From: Symbiodinium natans
Lineage: Eukaryota > Sar > Dinophyceae > Suessiales > Symbiodiniaceae
NCBI GenBank assembly: GCA_905221605.1
Contig: CAJNDS010000380.1
Location: 440,001 to 504,000 of the forward strand
Reading direction: 5' to 3'
Length of the DNA stretch: 64,000 bases
The notes beneath the pieces were generated by a model. The model was not told the DNA's origin, made no database searches, and saw only the letters and a program-made list of their open reading frames with translations. How positions within the stretch are numbered: position 1 is the stretch's first letter; every line of letters starts with the position of its first letter. A program made the position numbers and the translations under genes. This document shows, piece after piece, positions 1 through 10,485 of this stretch.

Positions 1-46
1 AAGCCAGCTTGAGGGCTTGGGAGTCGAAGGGTGACGCCAGTGAGTC

Positions 47-97
47 AGTGCGATATAGTGCGATATAGTGCGATATAGTGCGAGACAGTGCGATAGG
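47..97. repeat. 10-bp tandem repeat (cgatatagtg)
   Basis: Three exact copies of the decamer cgatatagtg are followed by a diverged copy (cgagacagtg) and a partial one. It is a short minisatellite with no coding or regulatory reading that I can support. Confidence 0.7.
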
Positions 98-379
98 ACA
101 TTCACTAAAGAAAAGGGGGCCGCTCCCACAAAGCCCCGTTTGGCACTGGGTCCGTGGAGACAAACCACACCGCGATCCAACTTCAGTGCGACAGGCCCGC
201 GTTTCCCGTTCATGCTGTTGTCGTGCTCGAGTATTGCACGGACTGAGTACTTCTTCCAACAACGACACATCCTTCCACCAATGGCCTACGGTCTCCAAGA
301 CACTGCCCAGAAGTAGGTACCAGTAGTATAGGATTCCTGTTCAAACCGACTGGCTAAACGGTAGACCCGGTAGACATGC

Positions 380-1721
380 TCAACCATGGTCTCGTGCACG
401 GCTCTGCGGTACGAACGTGTCCGTTTCAGCATGATGCAGGGCAAGCAGCTGCTGAATCTGCACGGCGGCGGACATCTTGTGGCGATCCACAATCTCAGAG
501 CTCAGTGCAGATAATAACTGCGATGGAAAGAATCTATAGTGAGCGTTTGTTGCAGGAGGAGCAGTTCTCACCCAATGCCCCGGCACGTAACTTTAACTTG
601 ATCGACGCACTTCAAACGGATCCCATTATCCCGTTTCAACTTGTCCTGAGGCTGCTGCAATGTTCAGTGTCAGGATGATTCCAAACGCCTGATCAAGTTC
701 CACAACAGCTCGGAACCACAAACTAGACAGGCAGTAAAGCACCCTCATCCTAGGCCCTCGCAACATTTTAGCCGCATTCGCCTCTGCTGCTTCAGTGTCC
801 GGGACGCCTGCCGCGTCTGAACGGCTACCCGAGGCGTTTGAGTAGCACACGGGTGAAGAGGCCTTCTCCTTCCTAGATTCTAGAGTCTAGAGTCTCTCAA
901 GGGGCAAAGACCTCACATCACCTGGGTCGAACCGGAATTGTTGCAGGTCCTCTTGGTCGAGGTGCAATGGCCCCAGCGGCCCCTGGGACAAGGACAGATG
1001 CTGGTTTGGGCGCAACAGGCCCAGGTGCCAACATCTGTGCCAAAGATGTCATGGGACGTGGCGCCGATGCAGGTGCCCGAGCAGCGACCGTCCCTGGGGC
1101 CATCACCGGGGCTGTTGCCGGGGCTGTTGCTGCAGCCGCTGGGCCGTCAAGACGAGGTCGCTTTGCAGCGCTGGCCGCAGCACTGGCACTCAGCTCCTGC
1201 GCGGGATTCAGCGGTGCTCGTGGGGCCACTGACGGACCTGTCGGAGTGCCCGAAGAGACTGGGGCAGCCGCTGGGTCAACTGCATTTAGAGGGCCTGGTG
1301 GCCGTATAGATGCTGCCAACTGTGGTGGCATAGCCTTTGCCTTCGGCGGCACCACAGTGCCGTTCACAGGCTGCGGCTTGACTGCAACTGCATTGAACCC
1401 ATTCTCTGCATCCTTCGTCATGAGAGCGATGGAAGCAAATGGCCTATTTGGGAGGGTGATGGTATTGTTCGGCAAAGGTGGTAGTGTGGCCTCGTCCAAG
1501 GGTGGTGCCTCGGGGGCCCCTGCTTCCTCGCGATGCGCGAAGATTGCCTGGATGTCCATCCTGAGGAGCTCCCGCTGCCACTGCCCATTCTTGAAGTAAT
1601 CCTCTACTTCTGCCAAGGGGTAAAGCCGGAAGAGCTCCTTGAAGAGCTCCACATCCGGCTTCCGCAACACGACATCCAGGTAGCGCTCGCCCATCAGAGC
1701 ATCAGACCAGTGTGTCACTAA
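380..1721 (-). CDS. 3' part of a nuclear protein gene, Pro/Ala-rich with NLS (3 exons)
   Basis: Three minus-strand exons join in phase. Exon ~921-1721 has an in-frame stop just upstream and a GCTTAG acceptor. It encodes a charged helical start (residues 1-65, with DVVLRKPDVELFKELFRLYP) and then a long Pro/Ala-rich tail holding AAKRPRLDG, a typical monopartite nuclear signal. It ends at CCCAG|GTGATG, a better donor than the stop 3 bases later. Exon ~744-824 (SDAAGVPDTEAAEANAAKML) ends at AGG|GTGCTT. Exon 380-517 starts after CGCAG, is open for 45 codons (EIVDRHKMSAAVQIQQLLAL) and ends in TGA at 380-382. The 5' end is not resolved; 2.2-2.8 kb may hold more exons. I do not recognise the family. 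The nuclear location is inferred from the NLS only. Confidence 0.6.
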
Positions 1722-2275
1722 GCCATGTCATCCCCGCACCGGGGAAAAGCCGCCTTCTCTTTGAGCCAGAGGTGCCCCGCAGACATGGAAGCACACGCAC
1801 CATGACAATCATGTTCAATGCCAAAAGCTGAAAGAGAGACTCAATATATCTCAACATGCTCAACGTGGCCCGTGTGCGCAAAATATCGCAAAATGCTGCC
1901 CCGGTGCCACGGCCGAATAGACCACAGCGAGCACAATGCCTCATCGCACGACGTGTGCCCAAGAAAAGGCATTGATTGCCACGGATGTAAACCAGACGCA
2001 AATCTGGCCCCAGATGCCTGCCGCGGTCAGTGACCCAAAATCAGGTCCAAGATACGTACAATCAAGTCCACCACTGCCCACTCTGGCAGCAGCCCAATGA
2101 GAAGGCGTTTTCCTCCTGATGACATACGGATCGCAACCGGAGCAATTTGCAGGCACATGCGGATTGTGCATCCGAGAGGCCGTAGTAGCCTCATCTAGCG
2201 AAATGCGTGGCAAGCTGTGAGAACGCTGATGTCGTGTGGGTCAAGTTGGGAGGCTACGTTTAAAAAAAGGCAGGC

Positions 2276-2830
2276 TTGGCGTATAACCCGGATGTGCTCA
2301 GATAGTTGCCTCCAAGCAGCAACACCAAGCGCAGCACATGCAGCCTCAAACGCAGCATCAAAAGCAGTTGCGGCAAGCCCAGCAAGCCCTGTGATCTTGA
2401 GGAGTAACCCTTTACAGGAGCTCCTGACACGCAAAATCTTCTAAGCGATTCCAGGTTGAAACTTCGACTTAACCTTGCAACGCAAAGCCTGCGTAATTCA
2501 TCAGAAGATTCTGAAAACTTAGCGCCTTCTTTTGGCTCCCTTGGTCAATGGTCCACCCGCCAACTGCTAACTGCAAGGCTCCGTACAGACCCCAAACCTG
2601 AACCGCAAGCCTGCTTAAAAACATTGAAAATACGGCCCAGCAGCACACCAGCTGGAAAATCTCAAAAGTCCGCTTCAGTTCCTTCGACAGCGTGCGCGAG
2701 AAAACCTCCACGAGCTGCACGAACACCACTGCTACCTTGGCGCTCCAGAGGGTTTCGTTATGCTTCTTTTGCGCAATTCTGGTGCTACTGGCTACAGTTT
2801 TGGGATGTTCCTTGCTGAGATCGTTTTGCG
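2276..2830 (-). CDS. Candidate exons of unknown protein (Ala-rich helix and hydrophobic helix)
   Basis: Minus frame 2276-2388 starts after ATCACAG and reads an Ala-rich amphipathic stretch (AFDAAFEAACAALGVAAW) ending in SEHIRVIRQ before a possible GC donor. About 2640-2830 in another minus frame reads VEVFSRTLSKELKRTFEIF and then a hydrophobic segment that could span a membrane. Both look coding in composition and lie upstream of the 380-1721 gene on the same strand, so they could be its earlier exons; the join is not proven. No family was recognised. Confidence 0.28.
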
Positions 2831-2999
2831 GCTGTGCTCTCTCGACAAATCTCGAGACGATCACAAGCCGCCCCTGCATGTCCCAGCAGAAAAGCTTTTT
2901 TTTTAAAGCCTCTTAAGGTGCCCGACCGTTTGAAGACCGCCGCTTTGACTAGCGGGCCTGGTTCAGGGATTTGGAGGTCGTTAAAGTACAGCACACGCT

Positions 3000-4355
3000 C
3001 AGCTCAGCTGGGGATGAAGACCAGCCATGTCCTTCAAGAATCCAGCGGGGAACCCACAAAACACCTGAACTGCAAAGTCAAACTCTTGCAAGTGTTTCGA
3101 TTCTCTGCAGCGAAGTATCCAACGCAAATGTTGCACTGATGGACAGCAGCAGGGAGGCCCTGAGTTTTCGGCTCTTGGGAAGCCAGGGCTCAGGGGGCTC
3201 AGGAACATTTGGAACCTGCAGTATCGCCCTTGGGCCAGTGAGGTCGCTTTAACGACCAGAATGGCTAGCCTGCTTGACCCACAACAACTCCGAACCTGGG
3301 ACCGTGGACCCCCCTTTTCTGGGGCCCTACCTGGTCGCTGGCGGCTCGTTACCCTCTGGATCCGGCAGCTTGCCGCCCGTGTGAAAGCGCACCGACTGGC
3401 AGATCAAAAAGGACAGACACAGGGCGGCCATGTCATTCTCCTCAGGCGGCACAAGACTCTACCCGAATTCTGCCTTTCCTCGACAGCAGCACAGAATCGA
3501 AAAGCAAGGTGATGGACTCACGCTTCAGAGGCACACAAACCGAAGCAAAAGTTGCTCCCCCTTGTGGTGAACGAACGAGCTACACACTTTTGCTCAGAAG
3601 CTGGAGCCTTATGCACTTCCAGTACCCTGCGCGTTTATATTAGATGTTTCGAGACGAGCCGGACCCCGGAAACCTGCACCTGGAGCCCATCTTCTTAAAG
3701 AATGCATAACCGGCACAACCTCGATGCACATCTGCTATCAGACCTTGTTTGGCCAGGGCTCTGCCTCGTCCATTTGCTCCTGACCGGGGTTTAGGATTTG
3801 CTGGGACACACAGGAAAATTCCTGGTTCTCCAAGGCTGGATGTGCTATGAGAAGGTGCGCAAGCCATCACAAGCCAGGATCAAGCAGTGTTTACTGACTT
3901 TCATATGTGTAATGCTACAGATAGATCCCATGGGTGTCTCTGAGCATACATTTGCAAAACCTACCGATTCTGCGAGACGGTGCCACAGCCCACCGGAACC
4001 GTAAGCCCTTCAGTTTTGAGACCTTGAAACCACCACTGCTGCTCGCACGGGATCATGCTCCCACCATTCCTAGCTACACTTGCAGGATTGGGCTCATGGA
4101 GTGCGCTGTGGTTTGGGCTGGCGCTGTGGTTTGGGCTAGTGGGTGCAAAGGCATCGAGCCGTTGCGATGAGGCATGAGTCGCCACACTTTCGCCGACGTA
4201 CCGGATCGATTCAATTTAAGCCGAGCAGCAGGACGAGGGCCGCTGTTGCAAGTACTTTAGGTTTTGCATTCTGCGAGTTGTTTAAAGGGTGGAAAGCTTC
4301 TAGAACTGCTGAATCAGCCAAGGACCGGCACACTAAACCCCCTCCTAAACAAAAC
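3000..4355. other. No supportable gene
   Basis: Open frames here are short, on both strands, and rich in Pro, Ser and Cys without splice-bounded coding character. An imperfect 18-bp duplication (gcgctgtggtttgggctg) lies at about 4103-4140. I see nothing else. Confidence 0.4.
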
Positions 4356-4422
4356 CTCTCCATCCAGCGCCTCCCACAGGTCGAAGTAGTCCTCGTCGAG
4401 CTGTGAGAATTTGTGCATGTAC
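4356..4422 (-). CDS. Small splice-bounded exon, acidic/aromatic
   Basis: The exon is read between acceptor CCTCAG and donor GGAGAG|GTTTTG. It encodes MHKFSQLDEDYFDLWEALDG, which is strongly protein-like and has no equivalent in the other frames. It is too short to assign to a family. Neighbouring exons of the same gene were not identified. Confidence 0.42.
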
Positions 4423-4429
4423 CTGAGGC

Positions 4430-7280
4430 AACGGCCGTCTCTTGCGCCTCCAGCGCAAACAGTAACAAAAACACGGAGGGGGAGGGGATACTCCGCGAAG
4501 GCTGGACAGCCACGCAGCTGAACCTAAGCCTAAAAAAAGCCTAAGAACTCCTGACACCAAGGCCCCCTGAAACCCTCTTGAGCGGCCCGGGCACAGGGTG
4601 TGGTTAGCCTCGGCGCCGAACCAGAACAAACCTCCAAAGCCTGGCAGCACATTGGATGCTTAGGTGAGGGCATGCTAGGGCTGTCTGTACCTGGTTCGAG
4701 TGCTTGCCAGGCCCCACAATAAGGTACTCGAACGGCCCGAACCCCTAAACCCACATTCCTGGGTCATCCTTGCCACTGAGTCACAGCCAGCAGCAATCGG
4801 AAGCACGAGCCCGGAAAAAGCCGGCGAGTCTGCAAAGAAGGCCTCTTGGATTTGGGAAGCGAAGGGTGGAAGCTTGGGTTCTCAGGGATTCTGAATGATT
4901 ATGACTCGCTATGCATGGAGATCTGAGATCAAGTCTTCTGCCTGGAGGTCTTAGCTCATCTTTGATGCCATACTCTAGGTCGGTCTTGATGGCGAATTCA
5001 AGTGAGGGCTTCCCCGAAGAGTGTGACAGTGTGACGATATCAAGAAATATGAGAACTCAAAGCAACACTGACGCAAGTAACGAGCTTTAACCCAAGCAGG
5101 TTGGGACAACGTGCTGGTCCAGTATTTCGACTTCCCTGCGCGTCAAGTTCCTACAGGATCCTTTCTCAAGCGCAAAGAAGGATCCAAAACCCAATGCGTG
5201 GCCGCTTGGGTTCGGAGGCTTTCTTTGGGACCGGGATTCAGGAGCCGGCTTCGAGCTTATCAGCTTGGCAGGGATTACAGGGTCTTCTTTATTGCTAGAC
5301 GTTGTTCGGGTATTGGGGTCTATAGCATAGCCCCCTGAGATCCTAACAACATCTATCATGGTTGATATCCCAGGCTGATAGAGTTCGGGACTCCGGGACT
5401 CTTCAGGCCTCTCATGAGTTTAGTCAGGAAACTACGTGCTGAGCGTCTGGGTCGGTGGCTTATGGTCGGGCCTGCTGCAGGTCCCCAAAGCAATTGATTG
5501 CCTTGCAGTGGCCATGTGGTTCGGCTTCTAGCGCAGGCTACGAAAGCCCGACCCCTAGGTTGCATGGTGTCGATCTCGCTAAGAGAATGGCAGGGCGATC
5601 GGTCCACGGCCTAGCTATGTTCTAACATCGGGGTCTGCCATGGTGGCCGACTAGAACCTGGGCAACTAGTCCCGCCAATGTGCTACGCTGACAGCAAACC
5701 AAAACCCCCGAGTAAGTCGCTCAGAACTGTACCGAATGGTTACTGCACCTTGCAGGCCACGGCACGGCGAAGCCAGTGACATGCGCAAAAAGCATCGCCC
5801 AGGTTTTCACATCCAGCTCATGACGATGAGCACCTTTGCAGTACGAGGCTTAGCACCGCGAGCTTCGTCGAAAGCTTCAAGTAGAGGCCCGAACATCGGT
5901 CCAACGCCGAGTGGCCCTTTGCACCCTCTTAGGGCGTGGCTGGAATTCGATTGTGATTAGCGTTCCAGCCATTATTGGCTCTCTTGGCACCCTTGGCACC
6001 CTTCACACTTGTACTTGAACCCCCCCTCACCTGAGGTCTTCAATGGGAAGCAACCAAATGCACAGGTCCGCGCTGGCACGTCGCGACGTCCGGATGCGTA
6101 GGCAGACCGTTTGGTGAGATAAGGGTTTAACTAGACAGCGCACCAAGCGATGACAAGGCACTTTCTTTTCCTTCGATGGCTTCATATTGAAGCCGTACCC
6201 TTCTTGCCACGAACCTGTGCATCAGCCAGACGATTGGCGCAGGGAGAACAGTCATAGCAGTTCAGCTCCAGCTAAGCTGCCAGAGAACAAAGTTCATCGC
6301 CATCAGCCAGAAGAGCATGTGCAAAAAGTCCACCTTATGGTTGTGATACTCGCACGATTCACGTGTGTGTTCCAGCAGACACAGAAAAACAAAACTCAAG
6401 CGCTAGCCGAGAATCCACGATCGCAAAGCCGTGGAAATGACGAATCTCCTCTGGGCAGAAGAAGCCGGCAAGGTGTTCCCTAGACCCTTTTAGAAGCCTA
6501 GGAAAACCCTACGAGCCCTTAAGCAAAGTTGCCCTGAGGCTGCTGAAGTTCAGCCAGGATGCCGGCGGAATATCCCAGAAAACATGGTATTCCATCAGTC
6601 CTTGTCTGACTCAAACTGAGCCACATCTCGTCTGGCGAACAATACATCTGAAAGAGTCCGAAGAACAGCAATCTGCCATTGAAGAGTGACCTGTCTGTTG
6701 CTATGGTCGCCTCCACCGGACAGTCATGAGTCTTGAGTCGAGCAGCGGTTGGAAGCCGAGAAGATGAGGACCTGACGTTGCATCTGTCGAAATCTCGAAA
6801 CGGGCAGCTGTACGAGGAAGCATTGGGAACTACGTAGAGTGGTTCACAACACTTCAGCGACTGTCCCCAGTCTCCCTGTAGGATTGCCGTTCCTCTTGTG
6901 CCACTCTGCGGAGAATTAAGTTCCAACAGACAGAGCCAAACTCCAAACCTCCACCATCCAAGAAGTTCTCGAATTCAGACCAGATGCAGCCGCGAAAATG
7001 TTGATCGCAGAGCTGATGACCTGAGAGGGCTGAGGGGTCGAGCTGCAGGGCTCAGTGTGGCTCCGCTGGTTCGTTTGCACTGCACGCCTTCCGCCTTTCG
7101 CATTCAGTGCCAGCGAAACAGGACAAGTCCCTCAGGCAGCCGGAGGATGATCACGACAACATCAACGAACCGAAAACGACCGGAGCAGTGCAACTGAACC
7201 TGGAAAGCAGCGAGACGAGTCAGGCCAAAAGTAATGAAGCAAGCAATTTGTCACTGGCCGTCCTGTAGAAGCAATAACCA
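4430..7280. other. Mostly unassigned DNA
   Basis: CCTAAACCC-like relics occur at about 4740. A minus frame at 5100-5200 (NLTRREVEILDQHVVP) and one at 6519-6926 (135 codons) are open but lack convincing splice borders or family resemblance. On plus, 6042-6113 reads MGSNQMHRSALARRDVRMRR before a GTGAGA donor; it could be an N-terminal exon but stands alone against the strand trend. None is called as a gene. Confidence 0.35.
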
Positions 7281-8261
7281 TCACTTGTGTAGAATCCTGA
7301 TCGGTGGCTCCGCCGCCGTGATGAACCGCCCTAATGCAGACCTAGCTTGCCAGCTCTCGAAGGGTGTAGAGCTTGGGGCTGGGGTAGCCACTGGACCCCA
7401 ACCTTTGAAGAGGACGCTGAGCTCGGCACCCTCCAAGAATACATCCTGCGATGCTGTCTTTGGAGCTGTGATTGTACAAAGCCGTACAGAGTTTGAGCAT
7501 CGGTGCAAAGGCTTGGGAGCGAAGGCTGTTCCTATGGGGCTCCAAATTCCAAACGTTCGGGGCCGACCGGACGCTATCGGAAGCTCCGAATCACTCGTCT
7601 TTGAAAGCGAGCAGTTAGACGGGGACTTCTCGACCATCAAATGCAGAGGCCTCATAAGCAAGCTGTGAAAGCCCCGATCTTCTGCTACGCCACGGAAGCG
7701 CACCTGCTTGCCGCCTAAGGGTACGACAGGGATGCCCGACTTAAAACCGCATGTCTTGACCGAATCAAGGAATTGAAGTCCCCTAACGAGCGCCGCCCCG
7801 AGTCCCGCCGCTGTTTTGCACACCAGGACCAACTGTCGAGGTGTCCGACGCGACCCCGAAAGCCAAGTGTGGGCCGCTGATTCCGACCTCAAACCTTCAA
7901 AAATGCCAAAAATGCACAACGAAGAGCCTGCAGCCCCCAGCCTCCAAAGCACCTCCCAAAGTGGCCCCCAAACCCTCCAGAGCGGCCACTCCAAAATAGA
8001 TCCGAAAGCGAGCCCGCACGAGTGCGCTCTCCTGGTCTCGGAGTCGCTGCTGTTCACCAAGTAGATGAGCGCCTGAGAAGCTTCAACTTCTGGAGTTTTA
8101 AGGGGCCTTCTGAAGGAGTTCTCACTCGCCCGAGGAGCCATCGTGAAAGCCACAGCACCAAGCAGCCTTGGCTTCCCTAGCTGAGAGCTTCGGAAAGCAT
8201 CTCTGAGGAGCATCAGTGCAAAGAGCAACCTGTGGAGCATAACTCCCCTCTCCGCCTCCAT
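7281..8261 (-). CDS. Hypothetical protein, 326 codons, no recognised domain
   Basis: An uninterrupted ATG-started frame of 326 codons ends in TGA. This length is well above what chance gives here for a minus-strand frame, and it matches the strand of the surrounding genes. The N terminus (MLHRLLFALMLLRDAF from residue 8) is hydrophobic and could be a signal or transit segment. The middle is rich in Trp, Leu and Gly (EWPLWRVWGPLWEVLWRLG, about residues 91-109). No catalytic motif was recognised. It could be a single-exon gene, a retrocopy or a fortuitous frame. Confidence 0.42.
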   Translation of the reverse strand: MEAERGVMLHRLLFALMLLRDAFRSSQLGKPRLLGAVAFTMAPRASENSFRRPLKTPEVEASQALIYLVNSSDSETRRAHSCGLAFGSILEWPLWRVWGPLWEVLWRLGAAGSSLCIFGIFEGLRSESAAHTWLSGSRRTPRQLVLVCKTAAGLGAALVRGLQFLDSVKTCGFKSGIPVVPLGGKQVRFRGVAEDRGFHSLLMRPLHLMVEKSPSNCSLSKTSDSELPIASGRPRTFGIWSPIGTAFAPKPLHRCSNSVRLCTITAPKTASQDVFLEGAELSVLFKGWGPVATPAPSSTPFESWQARSALGRFITAAEPPIRILHK

Positions 8262-8952
8262 GCCTACACCCGCGCTCTTGGCATCTTCTGCCTATCGTTT
8301 ACAGAACATTTCCCTTGCGGAAGTCACGACCTACAAGGCAGATTCCGAGCGCGGTGTTGCTGTGGTCTATGTCCATTGCAGCTTTGTCACATCCACGCCA
8401 CTGTTAGAGAGATGTCGAAATGAAGATCATCAATCGACAGCGAAGGCTCTGAGTGGCCTCATTTCCAACCGATGGGTATGAGACTTCTACGACTACGTCA
8501 ATGCCAGTCTGGCTGGGTAGCGGTGGGGGCAAGGGAATTGGGTAGTATTGGGTAGCCTTATGACATACAACGAGGCCTCTCCCCTGATGTGTGATCACTC
8601 AAGTCCCCGGCCTTGAGCCACGGCCGCGGCTGGGCTGGTCAGCAGATTTTGCAGGACAGCCTACGGGACTTGCAAAGGCTGCTAAGGAGAAGCCACTTGG
8701 TTCTGGTATGTCACTGTACATTCACTTGCAGTCGCTGGTACAATCACAGCCGCAGTTGATACCTCCGCCTTCCTGGTGGGCTTGTCTGGTGCAGCAAGGT
8801 GACGAAAGCCAAGGCTGCCGTGGCCCAGGTGGCAGCTCGGGGTCGTCTCAATAGTCGAGGCACTCGTCCTGCAAACGGGGCGGAGTCCAAGGCAATTGTT
8901 CAAATGATGCTGCTCAGCCCAAATCCTGCAACCTCACATCTACACGAACAAC

Positions 8953-9420
8953 CTAGACGATCATCCGGGCCTTGAGCAGCCGCGACACTTTGGAGACGTC
9001 GCCAATGAGTTTGCCAAGCCATGGCTGAGACGTCAAACGTTGTTGTTCTGGTGCTGCTCTCTTCTCGAGGAGGGATTTGGGTGGGGCTCCAGAGTGTATT
9101 GCAAGACGTGCCGTTCTCGGATTCGCACGACATTGTACATCATCACCTGACATTCAGGGTGTCAACTTTCAGCCAATTCGCGGCATATGTGTGCGTGCAG
9201 GATTGTGAGAGGGAGGTAAAGCCTCTGTCACTTTCACCAAAGCAGGTCCCTACAACGTGACCGCAAGATCCTGCCACGGCATGCAGCATGCATGGAGCGC
9301 AATGAGCCTCACAGGCACAAACGCCCATGACAGCCAGGGACATCTCCAGAAGCGGCGCATCTCCACCGTGTACCATCTGCAGGTTCAGTCTTGAATTCTT
9401 GGACATAGGACTTGGGGTGT
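8953..9420 (-). CDS. Candidate exons of an unknown protein
   Basis: Two minus stretches look coding. About 9290-9420 reads MSKNSRLNLQMVHGGDAP and LLEMSLAVMGV before a possible GT donor. 8953-9090 reads LLEKRAAPEQQRLTSQPWLG and KLIGDVSKVSRLLKARMIV, then a stop directly followed by a CTAG|GTTGTT donor-like site. A second minus frame across 8953-9090 is also open, so the frame is uncertain. No family was recognised. Confidence 0.28.
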
Positions 9421-9429
9421 ATGTGGTGC

Positions 9430-10485
9430 TATGTCGGCACTCACGAAGGTGCAACTACCTTAAGACATACCGAGACCCATGGGCCCATGGACTCCTAAGA
9501 CCTGGAAGACGCTTTCGCCAGCCTCTCGGAGCCTCAGGGCCAGCGCCCGGAGGGCGCCGAAGCACCTGCTTCTGACAGCTTACGGAAACCCCGATCTGAA
9601 GACAACTGGCAGCGACCATTCACCCGCACCCGGTCCCCGATATGTCCTCCCCTGATGGAGACTAGCCGGAATCATTTCTGCGGAGCCCAGAAATGCACAG
9701 CATGAGGAGAAAAAGCTCGATGGTACTATACGGTGGCGTTTTGACTTTCCAGTGCTCGATATGCATGCTGCAGGTTTTGCATTAGCATCAAATATGATTC
9801 GCGAGATGCAGATATTTTAACTTCCTCTCGTCAAGCAAGAGACTCTCGACACATGAAGGGAACCTCTGCAATGCCCATCATACCGCTCCAGCTTTGTCCC
9901 TACGTGAAGCCTATGTCCCAACTTGCACCCTTGCAAAATTTTATTTCGACCGTTTGTTCCCCGAGGCCCTGGCGCGAAGGCCGCGAGGAAGGCACGCCGG
10001 GGCCGGATCGGCTCGTCGGCCAGTGCTAAGCGCCTCCAATGAGTCCAAGACAAGAATCTATATCATATGTTCTAAATGATGCTGCATAAGAATAGTGTAA
10101 GAGTAAGTAAGAACAGTAAGAACATAAACAAGAACATACAAGTAAGTATACGGATAAATGAGACAAGAACATACTGAAGCATGTGGAAGAAAGATAGTGA
10201 TCGATTTGCGTAGGGCGAGGATGCGTGAGGCTAAGTCGACGGAAGGATCTTGTCTAAGGTATGAAAGAAAAAACGATGGCGGCTCGCAGCTGGGCTTGGG
10301 AGCTCAAGGGGTTGCGAGCTGACACTTCTGCGACTTATGTGACTTATGTCCAGTGTGGACGCATTCTGCAGATTACGCAGCATACAGGTCAGGAACACTT
10401 CAGTGCTCAGGAGCAGCCCAAATCATCCCTGATCCCTCCATTCCTTACAACTCTATAAGGAATTTTCAGATTGGGGTTCGACCGC
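9430..10485. other. 3' flank of the PPR-methyltransferase gene
   Basis: I see no convincing exon. Bases 10090-10165 are an A-rich run of related words (agtaagaacata, agaacataca) resembling a decayed simple repeat. Minus 9817-10053 is open and has some coding look (WTHWRRLALADEPIRPRRAF) but no splice support. Confidence 0.35.

Noticed and set aside
967-1599. 210-codon Ala/Gly-rich plus frame
   Set aside because: It is the antisense of the Pro/Ala-rich minus exon, whose NLS and splice borders make it the real one.
4690-4720. ggttcgagt resembling a tRNA T-arm
   Set aside because: No matching acceptor, D or anticodon arms could be folded around it.
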